DNA from: Gordonibacter sp. An230
Lineage (GTDB): Bacteria > Actinomycetota > Coriobacteriia > Coriobacteriales > Eggerthellaceae
DNA length: 64,000 nucleotides
Assembly: GCF_002159915.1 (NCBI RefSeq)
Contig: NZ_NFJP01000004.1
Coordinates: 1 to 64,000 of the forward strand
Reading direction: 5' to 3'
Below the pieces are notes generated by a model that worked only from the letters and a program-made list of their open reading frames with translations, had not been told where the DNA came from and made no database searches. The translations under genes were made by a program, and so were the position numbers. Position 1 is the first letter of the stretch, and the number at the start of each line of letters is the position of its first letter. This document shows, piece after piece, positions 22,008-29,772 of the stretch.

Positions 22008-24629
22008 GTGAAGAGAACGTTCGACATCACGGGCATGACCTGCGCGGCGTGCTCGGCGCGCGTGGAGAAAGCGGCGCGCGGAGTGGACGGCGTGCGGGAC
22101 GTGGCCGTGAACCTGCTCAAAAACACCATGGAGGTCGATCTTGACGATGTCCCCGGAGCCGTGGACGCTGTCGAGCGCGCTGTGGAAAAAGCGGGCTACG
22201 GCGCGTTCGCACGGCCCGAACAGAAAAGTTCGGCATCGACGGGGCGCTCGGTGCAAACGCGTCCTGTGGCCGACGCTGCGGCCGAGGCCAAACGCGTGCG
22301 CACGCGCCTTATCGTGTCCGCCGTCTTCACCGTGCCTTTGTTCTACCTGTCCATGGGCCATATGTTCGGCTGGCCTTTGCCGGGCTTCTTCTTGGGCGAG
22401 GCGAACGTCATGCCCTTCGCCCTCACGCAGTTCCTGCTGCTTCTGCCCGTGGTCTTCGCGAACTTCAAGTCCTTCCGCGTGGGCTTCAAGACGCTCGCCC
22501 ACGGCGCGCCGAACATGGACTCGCTCATCGCGCTCGGGTCGGCGGCGTCGACGCTCTACGGCGTCTACGCGCTTTACAAGATAGGCTACGCGCTCGGCGC
22601 GGGCGACGTCCATGCCGCGCATACGGCCGCGATGGACCTCTACTTCGAATCGGCCGCCATGATCCTCACGCTCATCACGCTCGGCAAGTACTTCGAGGCG
22701 CGCGCGAAGGGCAAGACGACCGATGCCATCGCCAAGCTCATGGACCTCGCCCCCAAGGAGGCGACCCGCCTCGTCGAGGGCCGCGAGGAGCGCATCGGCA
22801 TCGACGAGGTGCGCGAGGGCGACATCCTCGCGGTGCGTGCCGGCGAGAGCGTGCCGGCGGACGGCACGCTCATCGAGGGCGCGGGAACCGTTGACGAATC
22901 GGTGGTGACCGGCGAGAGCGTGCCGGTGGACAAGCGTCCGGGCGACCGGGTGACGGGCGCCACCGTCAACCGCACGGGCTGGTTCGCCATGCGCGCCGAC
23001 CGCGTGGGGGACGACACGACGCTCGCCGGTATCATCCGCCTCGTCGACGAGGCCACCTCCACCAAAGCCCCGGTGGAGAAGCTCGCCGACCGCATATCGG
23101 GCGTGTTCGTACCCGCGGTCATCGCCGTCGCGCTCGTCACGTTCGCCGCATGGACGCTCGGCGCGGGCGCGTCGCTCGAAACGGCGCTCTCGCACGCCGT
23201 GAGCGTGCTCGTCATCTCATGTCCGTGCGCGCTCGGGCTGGCCACGCCCACCGCCATCATGGTGGGCACCGGGCGCGGGGCGCAAAGCGGCATCCTCGTG
23301 AAATCCGCCGAAGCCCTTGAGACCGCCCACGCCGTGAAGACCGTCGTGCTCGACAAGACGGGGACGGTGACCGAGGGCGCGCCGAGCGTGACCGACGTCG
23401 CCGCAGCTCCCGGCGTCGGCGAGGAACGCCTGCTCGAGGCCGCCGTGTCCATCGAAGGGAAGTCCGAGCATCCGCTCGCGCGCGCCGTCGTCGAGCACGC
23501 CCGCGCCCGAGGCGCGCACCCGCTCATCGTCGAGGGGTTCTCGCAGGTGCCGGGAGAGGGCGTTGAGGCGCTCGTGGACGACCGGCCCACCATCGCCGGC
23601 AACCTGCGCATGATGGAGGCGCGCGGAGTGGATGTGGGCGATCTTGCGCGAAGGGCGCGCCGCTTCGCCGACGAAGGCAAGACGCCGCTGTTCTTCGCGC
23701 AAGACGGCCAAGCGCTCGGCGTGATGGCCGTGGCGGACACCGTGAAGCCCACGAGCGCCGCCGCCTTGCGCGAGCTTTCCGCCATGGGCGTGCGCACGGT
23801 CATGCTCACCGGCGACAACGAGCGCACCGCCGCCGCCATCCAACGCGAGGTGGGGGCCGACGAGGTGGTGGCCGGTGTGCTTCCCGAAGGCAAGGAGCGC
23901 GAGATCCGCCGCCTGGCCGAGAAGGGGGCGGTGGCCATGGTGGGCGACGGCATCAACGACGCGCCCGCCCTCGCCCGCGCCGACGTCGGCATCGCCATCG
24001 GCGCGGGCACCGACATCGCCATCGAGAGCGCCGACGTCGTGCTCATGAGAAGCGACCTTATGGACGTGCCTGCCGCCGTCCAGCTTTCGCGCGCCACGAT
24101 GCGCACCATCAAGCAGAACCTGTTCTGGGCGCTCGTGTACAACGCCGTGTGCATCCCCGTGGCCGCCGGCGCGCTCTCAAGCTGGGGCGTGAACCTGAAC
24201 CCCATGATCGCCGCGGCGGCCATGAGCTTGAGCTCGGTGTGCGTAGTGGCCAACGCCCTGCGGCTGCGCGGATGGCGTCCCCGCTTCGCGGCGGGCGAGG
24301 GCGCCATCCGTCCCGTCGAGGGGCCGCGCTCTGCGGAAAGCGCGCCTCGCGGAGGGGGCGAAGCATCCGACGGAGCGGGAAGGGAAACGGAGAAGGGCGT
24401 GAAAACGCCGAAGGGAAAGGAGACGACCATGGAGAAGACCCTGCACGTGGAGGGCATGATGTGCCAGCATTGCGTCGCGCACGTGAAGAAGGCCCTCGAA
24501 GAGGTGGACGGCGTCGAAGAGGCGGTCGTGGACCTCGGCGCGGGCACCGCCACCGCGAAGATGAGCCGGGACGTGCCCGAAGAGACCCTTGTCGCCGCCA
24601 TCGCGGAGGCGGGCTATGCGGTGAAGTGA
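22008..24629 (+). CDS. copA: Cu(I)-exporting P1B-1 ATPase with HMA domains at both ends
   Basis: Exports Cu(I) across the membrane; 873 residues, longer than the usual 750-800. Order: HMA domain 1 (GMTCAACSARVEKAA), eight membrane helices, TGESVPVDK, metal site SCPCALGLATPTA, DKTGTVTEG, GDGINDAPALARA, and the P1B-1 signatures YNAVCIP and MSLSSVCVVANA. After a 50-residue hydrophilic linker comes a second HMA domain (GMMCQHCVAHVKKAL) at the very end. GTG 22008 follows GGAAAGGAACCC. An in-frame ATG at 24429 with its own AAAGGAG site could start a free CopZ-like chaperone. In one unit with csoR. Confidence 0.94.
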   Translation: MKRTFDITGMTCAACSARVEKAARGVDGVRDVAVNLLKNTMEVDLDDVPGAVDAVERAVEKAGYGAFARPEQKSSASTGRSVQTRPVADAAAEAKRVRTRLIVSAVFTVPLFYLSMGHMFGWPLPGFFLGEANVMPFALTQFLLLLPVVFANFKSFRVGFKTLAHGAPNMDSLIALGSAASTLYGVYALYKIGYALGAGDVHAAHTAAMDLYFESAAMILTLITLGKYFEARAKGKTTDAIAKLMDLAPKEATRLVEGREERIGIDEVREGDILAVRAGESVPADGTLIEGAGTVDESVVTGESVPVDKRPGDRVTGATVNRTGWFAMRADRVGDDTTLAGIIRLVDEATSTKAPVEKLADRISGVFVPAVIAVALVTFAAWTLGAGASLETALSHAVSVLVISCPCALGLATPTAIMVGTGRGAQSGILVKSAEALETAHAVKTVVLDKTGTVTEGAPSVTDVAAAPGVGEERLLEAAVSIEGKSEHPLARAVVEHARARGAHPLIVEGFSQVPGEGVEALVDDRPTIAGNLRMMEARGVDVGDLARRARRFADEGKTPLFFAQDGQALGVMAVADTVKPTSAAALRELSAMGVRTVMLTGDNERTAAAIQREVGADEVVAGVLPEGKEREIRRLAEKGAVAMVGDGINDAPALARADVGIAIGAGTDIAIESADVVLMRSDLMDVPAAVQLSRATMRTIKQNLFWALVYNAVCIPVAAGALSSWGVNLNPMIAAAAMSLSSVCVVANALRLRGWRPRFAAGEGAIRPVEGPRSAESAPRGGGEASDGAGRETEKGVKTPKGKETTMEKTLHVEGMMCQHCVAHVKKALEEVDGVEEAVVDLGAGTATAKMSRDVPEETLVAAIAEAGYAVK
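24416..24629 (+). CDS. Possible internally initiated CopZ-like chaperone
   Basis: Within copA, ATG 24429 in the same frame is preceded by AAAGGAG (24416-24422) at six bases. Translation from it would give a 66-residue HMA protein (METMEK-type start read as MEKTLHVEGMMCQHC) ending at the copA stop. The size and motif equal a stand-alone CopZ. This is a prediction, not an observed product; the feature span includes the ribosome site. Confidence 0.5.
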
Positions 24630-24713
24630 GCGCGGCGCGTCCTCGTCTTTGACTCGCGGCGGCCAAGACGCACAACGGCTTCGTGAGGCAGGAGCGCGAG
24701 GCGCCGCTCGACC

Positions 24714-24765
24714 AGGAGCGCCTTCCGGAACGCGAAGGCGCTCCTCGCAGAAACGAGCGTTTTTT
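24714..24765 (+). terminator. Terminator after the copper operon
   Basis: AGGAGCGCCTTC pairs with GAAGGCGCTCCT (24714-24745, 12-base stem, eight-base loop); a run of six T follows at 24760-24765 after an intervening stretch. The remaining convergent gap (24630-24952) holds no gene. Confidence 0.55.
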
Positions 24766-24952
24766 CTCGGCAAGCTTCGCGCTTCAGACGTCCGCGAGCG
24801 ACGAGGCGCTCGTGACGTTCGCCCAGGGTGCCACTACGAACGCGTTCGCGGCTCGCAGGGTTCAAACGCGCGACTTCTTCCGGGCGAGAATCGCAAAAGG
24901 ACGAGCATCGTTGCGGGAAAAGGATCGATGCGCGAGCTCAGAACGGGAATCC

Positions 24953-26083
24953 TCAGCAGCCTGTCACGATCTCGCGTAACGCGGCGATAAGCTTCTCGTT
25001 GTCCTCGCGTGTGCGGACGGCCACGCAGAAATAGCGTCCGTTTGAGAGTCCCGGCGTCCCCTCGAGCTTGCGGATGAGGAAGCCTGCCAGCCGCAGCCGC
25101 GCAGCCAGCTCCTCGACGCTGCGAACGCCCAGGGAGAGTTCCGGCCCTTCGTCGAACGAGCACATGACGTAGTTCGCCTCGGCAGGAAAGATATCGATGC
25201 CCGGAACGAGGTTCAGCATGCACTGCAGCCAGGGGATCTCGCTATCCAAAAACTCGCGCGTGCGCTCGAGGTGCTCCGCTTCGGACAGGGAGAGCTCGCC
25301 AAGAACCTCGGCGAACATGGGCACGCCAGAGCTGTCGTAGAAGCGCGCGATCTGCGCGATGGTGTCGGGATGCGCGATGCAGTAGCTGACGGGGACGCCC
25401 GGCATGGCGAACGGCTCGCAGAACGATCTCACGACTACGAGGTTGCGGTGCTCTGACACGAGGCCCGCCATGCTCTCGCCGCCCAATGTCAGCTCGATGG
25501 AGCGCTCGTCGACGACCACCCAGTTGCAAGCGTCCAGGTAGGCGCGCAAGGTGGGTTCGGGCAGGAGGCGGCTCGTCGGGTAGCCCGGGTTGGCCAGCAC
25601 GGCCGCGTCGAAGCGGGCTCCGCAGCGCTCCGCCGCCGTTGGATCGGGGACGACGAATCCGCCAGGACCCGCGATCTCCACGACGCGGTGTCCTGCGTTG
25701 CCGGCCGCCAGCGCGTATTCCGCCGGGCCCGGAACGGCCACGCCCACGGTGCAGGGCCGATAGGTCTGCGCGACGGCGCGCACCATGTCGCCCACGGTGG
25801 ATCCGACGAGAAAGGAGCCGACGGGAAGGCCGAACTTGCGCGCGAGCGCGCCGCGCAGCGCATGCGCCTCGCGATCAGGAGGGTAGTTCAGCTCGCCGGC
25901 GGCCAGAGCATCCTTCATGGCGCGTATGAACGACGGGGGAGTGCCGAGAGGGTTCGCAGTTCCCGAGAAATCGATCCAGTTCATTTCCGTGCGGAGCTCG
26001 TAAGGCGGCGGGAGCAGCTGCTCCGGCAAGGCGGTCACGCACTCGCGAACTCCGGACTGCGCATGGGTCGGATGCGGCGCCAT
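24953..26083 (-). CDS. Fold-type I aminotransferase-like protein lacking the PLP lysine
   Basis: A 376-residue protein with the layout of the HisC/CobD group: FSGTANPLG near residue 39, LANPGYPTS (Asn165), VVVDERS (Asp192). The segment that should carry the Schiff-base lysine reads VVRSFCEPFAMPGVPVSY (residues 217-234), where the family has a Lys (aligned with Glu223) and an Arg (aligned with Pro231). So the cofactor lysine and phosphate-binding arginine are both absent, although the frame is intact and the rest well kept. It may be a PLP-independent binding or regulatory protein. ATG 26083 has GAAAGGAGAGACG. Divergent from dinB. Confidence 0.8.
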   Translation of the reverse strand: MAPHPTHAQSGVRECVTALPEQLLPPPYELRTEMNWIDFSGTANPLGTPPSFIRAMKDALAAGELNYPPDREAHALRGALARKFGLPVGSFLVGSTVGDMVRAVAQTYRPCTVGVAVPGPAEYALAAGNAGHRVVEIAGPGGFVVPDPTAAERCGARFDAAVLANPGYPTSRLLPEPTLRAYLDACNWVVVDERSIELTLGGESMAGLVSEHRNLVVVRSFCEPFAMPGVPVSYCIAHPDTIAQIARFYDSSGVPMFAEVLGELSLSEAEHLERTREFLDSEIPWLQCMLNLVPGIDIFPAEANYVMCSFDEGPELSLGVRSVEELAARLRLAGFLIRKLEGTPGLSNGRYFCVAVRTREDNEKLIAALREIVTGC

Positions 26084-26247
26084 CGTCTCTCCTTTCGACG
26101 GTCCTTCGCGTGCCGCCGACGGGCATGCAGCGCAAGCCCGAGGGACGTTTCAGCCGGCTGTTGTCGTGCGGTCGCGCCCTCCTGCCCCCCGATGGGTCAA
26201 GGGATGAATATCCTAGCACAAATCGGCGACGCGCGGGCGCGGCGTGC

Positions 26248-26253
26248 TAGACT
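26248..26253 (+). promoter_or_regulatory. -10 element of the dinB promoter
   Basis: TGCTAGACT, an extended -10 (TAGACT), ends ten bases before ATG 26264, so the leader would be only a few bases long. Confidence 0.45.
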
Positions 26254-26263
26254 TATGCGCGAC

Positions 26264-27643
26264 ATGAGACGGGAATCCCCACATACCGCCAGCAAAGCGC
26301 CGGTCGGCCCAGAGGGCGGCTCGGCGCGCGAAGCCGTCGGCGCAGATGTCGCTGCATTCACTGAGCGAGGCGCTCTCCCGCTTCCGCCTTGGGAGGGTCC
26401 GGCCATCCTGCTCGTGGATCTCGATGCGTTCTTCGCCTCGGTCGAGCAGCTCGATCATCCCGCTTGGCGCGGCAAGCCCGTCATCGTGGGGGGCGATCCC
26501 GACAAGCGCGGGGTTGTGTCGACGGCATCTTACGAGGCGCGCCCTTACGGCGTGCGCAGCGCCATGCCCTCGTCCACCGCATACCGCCTGTGCCCCCACG
26601 CCATCTGGACGCGCGGGAGGTTCGACCGTTACCGCGAGATGTCGAACGCCATCATGGACATCCTGCGCGTTGAGACGCCGTACGTGCAGCAGGTGAGCAT
26701 CGACGAGGCGTTTCTGGATGTGTCGCCCACACCGGTGAACCGCGAGCACCCCGTGCGCGTCGCGCAGCGAGTCCAGCAGCGTATCGAGGAGATGGGCGTC
26801 ACGTGCTCCATCGGCGTGGGAACGTCGAAGACCATCGCGAAGATCGCCTCGGACATGGACAAGCCGCGCGGACTGACCGTGGTGTATCCGGGAGGAGAGC
26901 GGGACTTCCTCGCGCCCCTCCCCGTCCGCACGATGAGCGGCATCGGGGCCGCGGCCGAGGAGAAACTGCGCTCTTGCGGAATCCGCACGCTCGGCGAGCT
27001 CGCCGACGCGGACGAGGGCATGCTGTTGCGCGTCTTCGGCAAGAACGGCCATGTCATGCACGTGCGGGCGAACGGCGGAGACGACGCGCCCGTCGCGCAG
27101 GACGACTCGGTGAAGTCGGTGTCCAACGAGATGACGTTCGCAGTGGACCTCACCGAGCGCGAAGAGGTTGAGGGCGCCATCGCCACCATAGCGGCGAAGG
27201 TGGGGCGTCGCCTGCGCCGCAAGGGCCTGCGCGGCCGCACGATCAGCCTGCGTGTGCGCTACGACGACCGAAGCGTGCGGTCGGTGCAGCGTCAGCTGGC
27301 GACGCCCAGCGACGACGAATTCGCCTACACGCCGCTTCTGTACCGCATGATGGACGAGCTGTGGCGACCCGGCATGCCCGTGCGCCTCATCGGCGTGGGG
27401 ATGACGGGGTTCGAAGACGGCGAGGGTGTGCAGGAGAGCTTGTTCGACCTCGCTGAAGCCGCGCCGAGCGAGGACGACGTGCGGCCGTCCATCCCGGATG
27501 CACGCAAGCGCCGCGGCCTCATCGAGGCCACCGACCTCGTGAAGGACAAGTTCGGTGAGTCCGCCGTCCGCTTCGGACGCGAGCTTCGCGGCGAGGAGAA
27601 CACCACCGGATCCGCCAGCAAGAACCCGGCGGACTACAAATAG
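26264..27643 (+). CDS. dinB: DNA polymerase IV (Y-family)
   Basis: Error-prone translesion polymerase, 459 residues. The catalytic palm has ILLVDLDAFFASVEQ and VSIDEAFLDVS, the fingers have SYEARPYGVRSAMPS, and SIGVGTSKTIAKIASDMDKP is the classic IMS motif; the little finger follows. QESLFDL about 70 residues before the end is a sliding-clamp binding motif. The N-terminal extension of 45 residues before the palm is unusual. ATG 26264 is taken because the predicted transcript starts near 26260; ATG 26255 is in frame too. No ribosome site is seen, so near-leaderless initiation is likely. Confidence 0.93.
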   Translation: MRRESPHTASKAPVGPEGGSAREAVGADVAAFTERGALPLPPWEGPAILLVDLDAFFASVEQLDHPAWRGKPVIVGGDPDKRGVVSTASYEARPYGVRSAMPSSTAYRLCPHAIWTRGRFDRYREMSNAIMDILRVETPYVQQVSIDEAFLDVSPTPVNREHPVRVAQRVQQRIEEMGVTCSIGVGTSKTIAKIASDMDKPRGLTVVYPGGERDFLAPLPVRTMSGIGAAAEEKLRSCGIRTLGELADADEGMLLRVFGKNGHVMHVRANGGDDAPVAQDDSVKSVSNEMTFAVDLTEREEVEGAIATIAAKVGRRLRRKGLRGRTISLRVRYDDRSVRSVQRQLATPSDDEFAYTPLLYRMMDELWRPGMPVRLIGVGMTGFEDGEGVQESLFDLAEAAPSEDDVRPSIPDARKRRGLIEATDLVKDKFGESAVRFGRELRGEENTTGSASKNPADYK

Positions 27644-27669
27644 CCCCGTCTCACGCGAGGGCGAAGGAG

Positions 27670-27837
27670 TCAGCGAACCCCCAAAACGCAAAGCGTCCCG
27701 AACACGGCAGCAGCGACAGCTGCGAATGCAAGAACCAGAGCCAAGACGAGCCATCGCCCATACATTTCGCCATCCCGGTTCTTCCGTCTGTCGGGAATGT
27801 GGATGTCGATCTGGATGTCGGAAACGACATCCAGCAC
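27670..27837 (-). CDS. Possible small single-helix membrane protein
   Basis: Fifty-five codons from GTG 27837. The first 25 residues are polar (VSDIQIDIHIPDRRKN), then one hydrophobic helix (WLVLALVLAFAAVAAAVFGT). It starts 11 bases after the degV stop and could be translated from the same message; the purine stretch GAAAGGTAGGG lies a little far upstream. Not recognised. Low certainty because it is short and has a weak start. Confidence 0.4.
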   Translation of the reverse strand: MLDVVSDIQIDIHIPDRRKNRDGEMYGRWLVLALVLAFAAVAAAVFGTLCVLGVR

Positions 27838-27848
27838 GTTCGGAAGCC

Positions 27849-28721
27849 CTACCTTTCGCTCGCGAGGAAGAACAGCGCCATCGTGCCGGGGCCGGAGTGG
27901 GCGCCGATGACGGGATCCACGTAGTTGATGACGACCTCCTTCACGCCGAAGCGGCTCTTCACCTGCTCGGCCACGTATTCGGCGTCCTCTACGCAGTCCC
28001 CGTGGGTGATGAACACCGTCTGCTCGCCGATGGGAGCGCACGCCGTCTTCTCCATGTGATCCACCAGCGCGTTGAGCGACTTCCTACGTCCGCGGACCTT
28101 CTCCATCGGGATGAGATGCCCTTCGTCGTCCACGTGCATGACCGGCTTGATGTTGAGCATCGTGCCCGCCCACGCGCTCGTGCGCGACACGCGCCCTCCG
28201 CGGAACAGGAACATGAGGTCGTCCACCGTGAACCAATGGGCCAGATGCAGCTTGTTGGCCTCCACCCAGTCGCGCACCTCGTCGATGGACGCGCCCGCGC
28301 GCGCCCTCTGCACGGCGTGCCACACGAGCAGCCCCTGCCCACCCGAGGCCGCGAGCGTGTCCACCGCGCGCACCTTGCGGTCAGGGAACTCGGCGGCCAG
28401 CTGCTTCGTCAGAAGCTCTACGGCCTCGTAGGTGCCCGACAGCCCGCTGGAAAAGCCGAGGTACAGCACGTCGCGGCTCTGCTCCAAGAGCCCGCGCATG
28501 AGGGCCTCGGCCTCGGCGAGATTCGGCAGCGAGGTGGTGATGACCTTGCCCTCGCGCATCATCGTGTAGAACTGCGCCAGATCGGTGTGCTCGCCTTTGA
28601 GGTAGCTTTGGTACTGCTCGCCGTCCACCATGAAGGTGAGCGGCAGGATGTGCAGACCGAACTCGTCGATCATCTCCTCTTTGAGGTTGCTGCTGGAATC
28701 GGTGACGATTTCGAAGTCCAT
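27849..28721 (-). CDS. DegV family fatty-acid-binding protein
   Basis: A 290-residue DegV protein: MDFEIVTDSSSNLKEEMIDE, ITTSLPNLAEAEALM (TS-P fatty-acid carboxylate site), FSSGLSGTYEAVELL, DTLAASGGQGLLVW, and GAHSGPGTMALFFL near the end. DegV/FakB proteins present fatty acids to a kinase for membrane lipid synthesis; no kinase gene is near, so the exact role is open. ATG 28721 follows GGGAGGCCCCG. Confidence 0.88.
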   Translation of the reverse strand: MDFEIVTDSSSNLKEEMIDEFGLHILPLTFMVDGEQYQSYLKGEHTDLAQFYTMMREGKVITTSLPNLAEAEALMRGLLEQSRDVLYLGFSSGLSGTYEAVELLTKQLAAEFPDRKVRAVDTLAASGGQGLLVWHAVQRARAGASIDEVRDWVEANKLHLAHWFTVDDLMFLFRGGRVSRTSAWAGTMLNIKPVMHVDDEGHLIPMEKVRGRRKSLNALVDHMEKTACAPIGEQTVFITHGDCVEDAEYVAEQVKSRFGVKEVVINYVDPVIGAHSGPGTMALFFLASER

Positions 28722-29772
28722 CGGGGCCTCCCGTGCATTCCCGCGGCCCTCGCCCCACATGCGCGGCCGCGCTTTTCCTTACCGGATGAAATATAGCACA
28801 CAATGCATGCAGCACGTGCGGCCGTTGTCGACGCGTTCGCCCGCAATGGACCCTTCGCCACGGAGACGCTGGGTTTGTCGCAGACGTTCTGCGATGTCGC
28901 TCTGCGGCTCTCAAGCGTTGAAGAGCCTGCCGCGCCCGTGCCGTCCCCGATGCGAGAACCCTCGTTTTGCAAACGCCTGCCGTCTTCGACGTCGCTTTGA
29001 ACTCTGTCGTTTCCCTTTGCGAGGTCGCCTCCCTGCGAGACGGCGCGGCCCATAGGCCCCTTTTTCTCGTCTTCCCTTCGCCGCGCCTCCGAAAGCTCGA
29101 AGCCGTCCGCCAAGCGGGGCTCTCGCCGACAGGGTCGCTCCCCCTGCCTCTCGACCACGTGTCGGATTTTCTCGCAGTCCTTCTCCGCTCGCATCAGAAC
29201 CGTTGCGGTCGTTTTGCCTTTCCCCGCTTGGGAAACGCCCCTCTTTGCTCTCCGCCCCTTTGCGCAGGCATCGATCCCGCTCTCTCTCGCGGCTCGCACG
29301 GAAGCCCCAGCTTTAAAAAACCGAAGAGCACGCCGACGAAGCAAAGACCCGTAACTCGCACGGGAACGCCGAAACCGCCCAGAATGGCAAGTTTTTTCGT
29401 TTTTGGGAACGGAAGGGGAGGGAAGTCGTTTTTTCACCTGGGGTTTTCCCGCCGCGATTCGTAAAACGGTCGGACGTGGTCGGGAATTGCTCGCAAAAGC
29501 GAAAAAACTTGCACAACCTACCCGTTTTGTCGCGCGCGTTGGAGCAGTCCGGCATCGACGAAACCGCTTCGCGGCGGAGCCTCCTTCCTTTTTTCCGCGC
29601 CGGACCCTTTCGCGGCCCCCTGCGGTTTTCTTGCGACGCGTCCGCCGCGGCGGTGGAACAGTGGGCAGTTTTTCCCTATACTGTCCAAGTTTGACGAACG
29701 AAGAACCGCCGGCGCCGAAGCGCGGCGGTGTCGGGCGCCAAGGCGTTCAGGCACGAGGAAAGGCACGTCCCA
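28722..29772. other. Long region ahead of ileS: no gene, inverted repeat, promoter
   Basis: About 1 kb without a convincing gene. It contains an exact 13-base inverted repeat (GCAAGTTTTTTCG at 29387-29399, complement at 29500-29512) enclosing 100 bases, a TATACT -10 near 29680, and a leader hairpin just before ileS (ACCGCCGGCGC against GCGCGGCGGT, 29705-29730). I looked for a T-box (TGGNNCCGCG) and did not find one. Confidence 0.5.

Noticed and set aside
29680-29772. T-box riboswitch ahead of ileS
   Set aside because: Expected in many relatives, but the T-box sequence TGGNNCCGCG and specifier loop are not visible; only a small leader hairpin is present.
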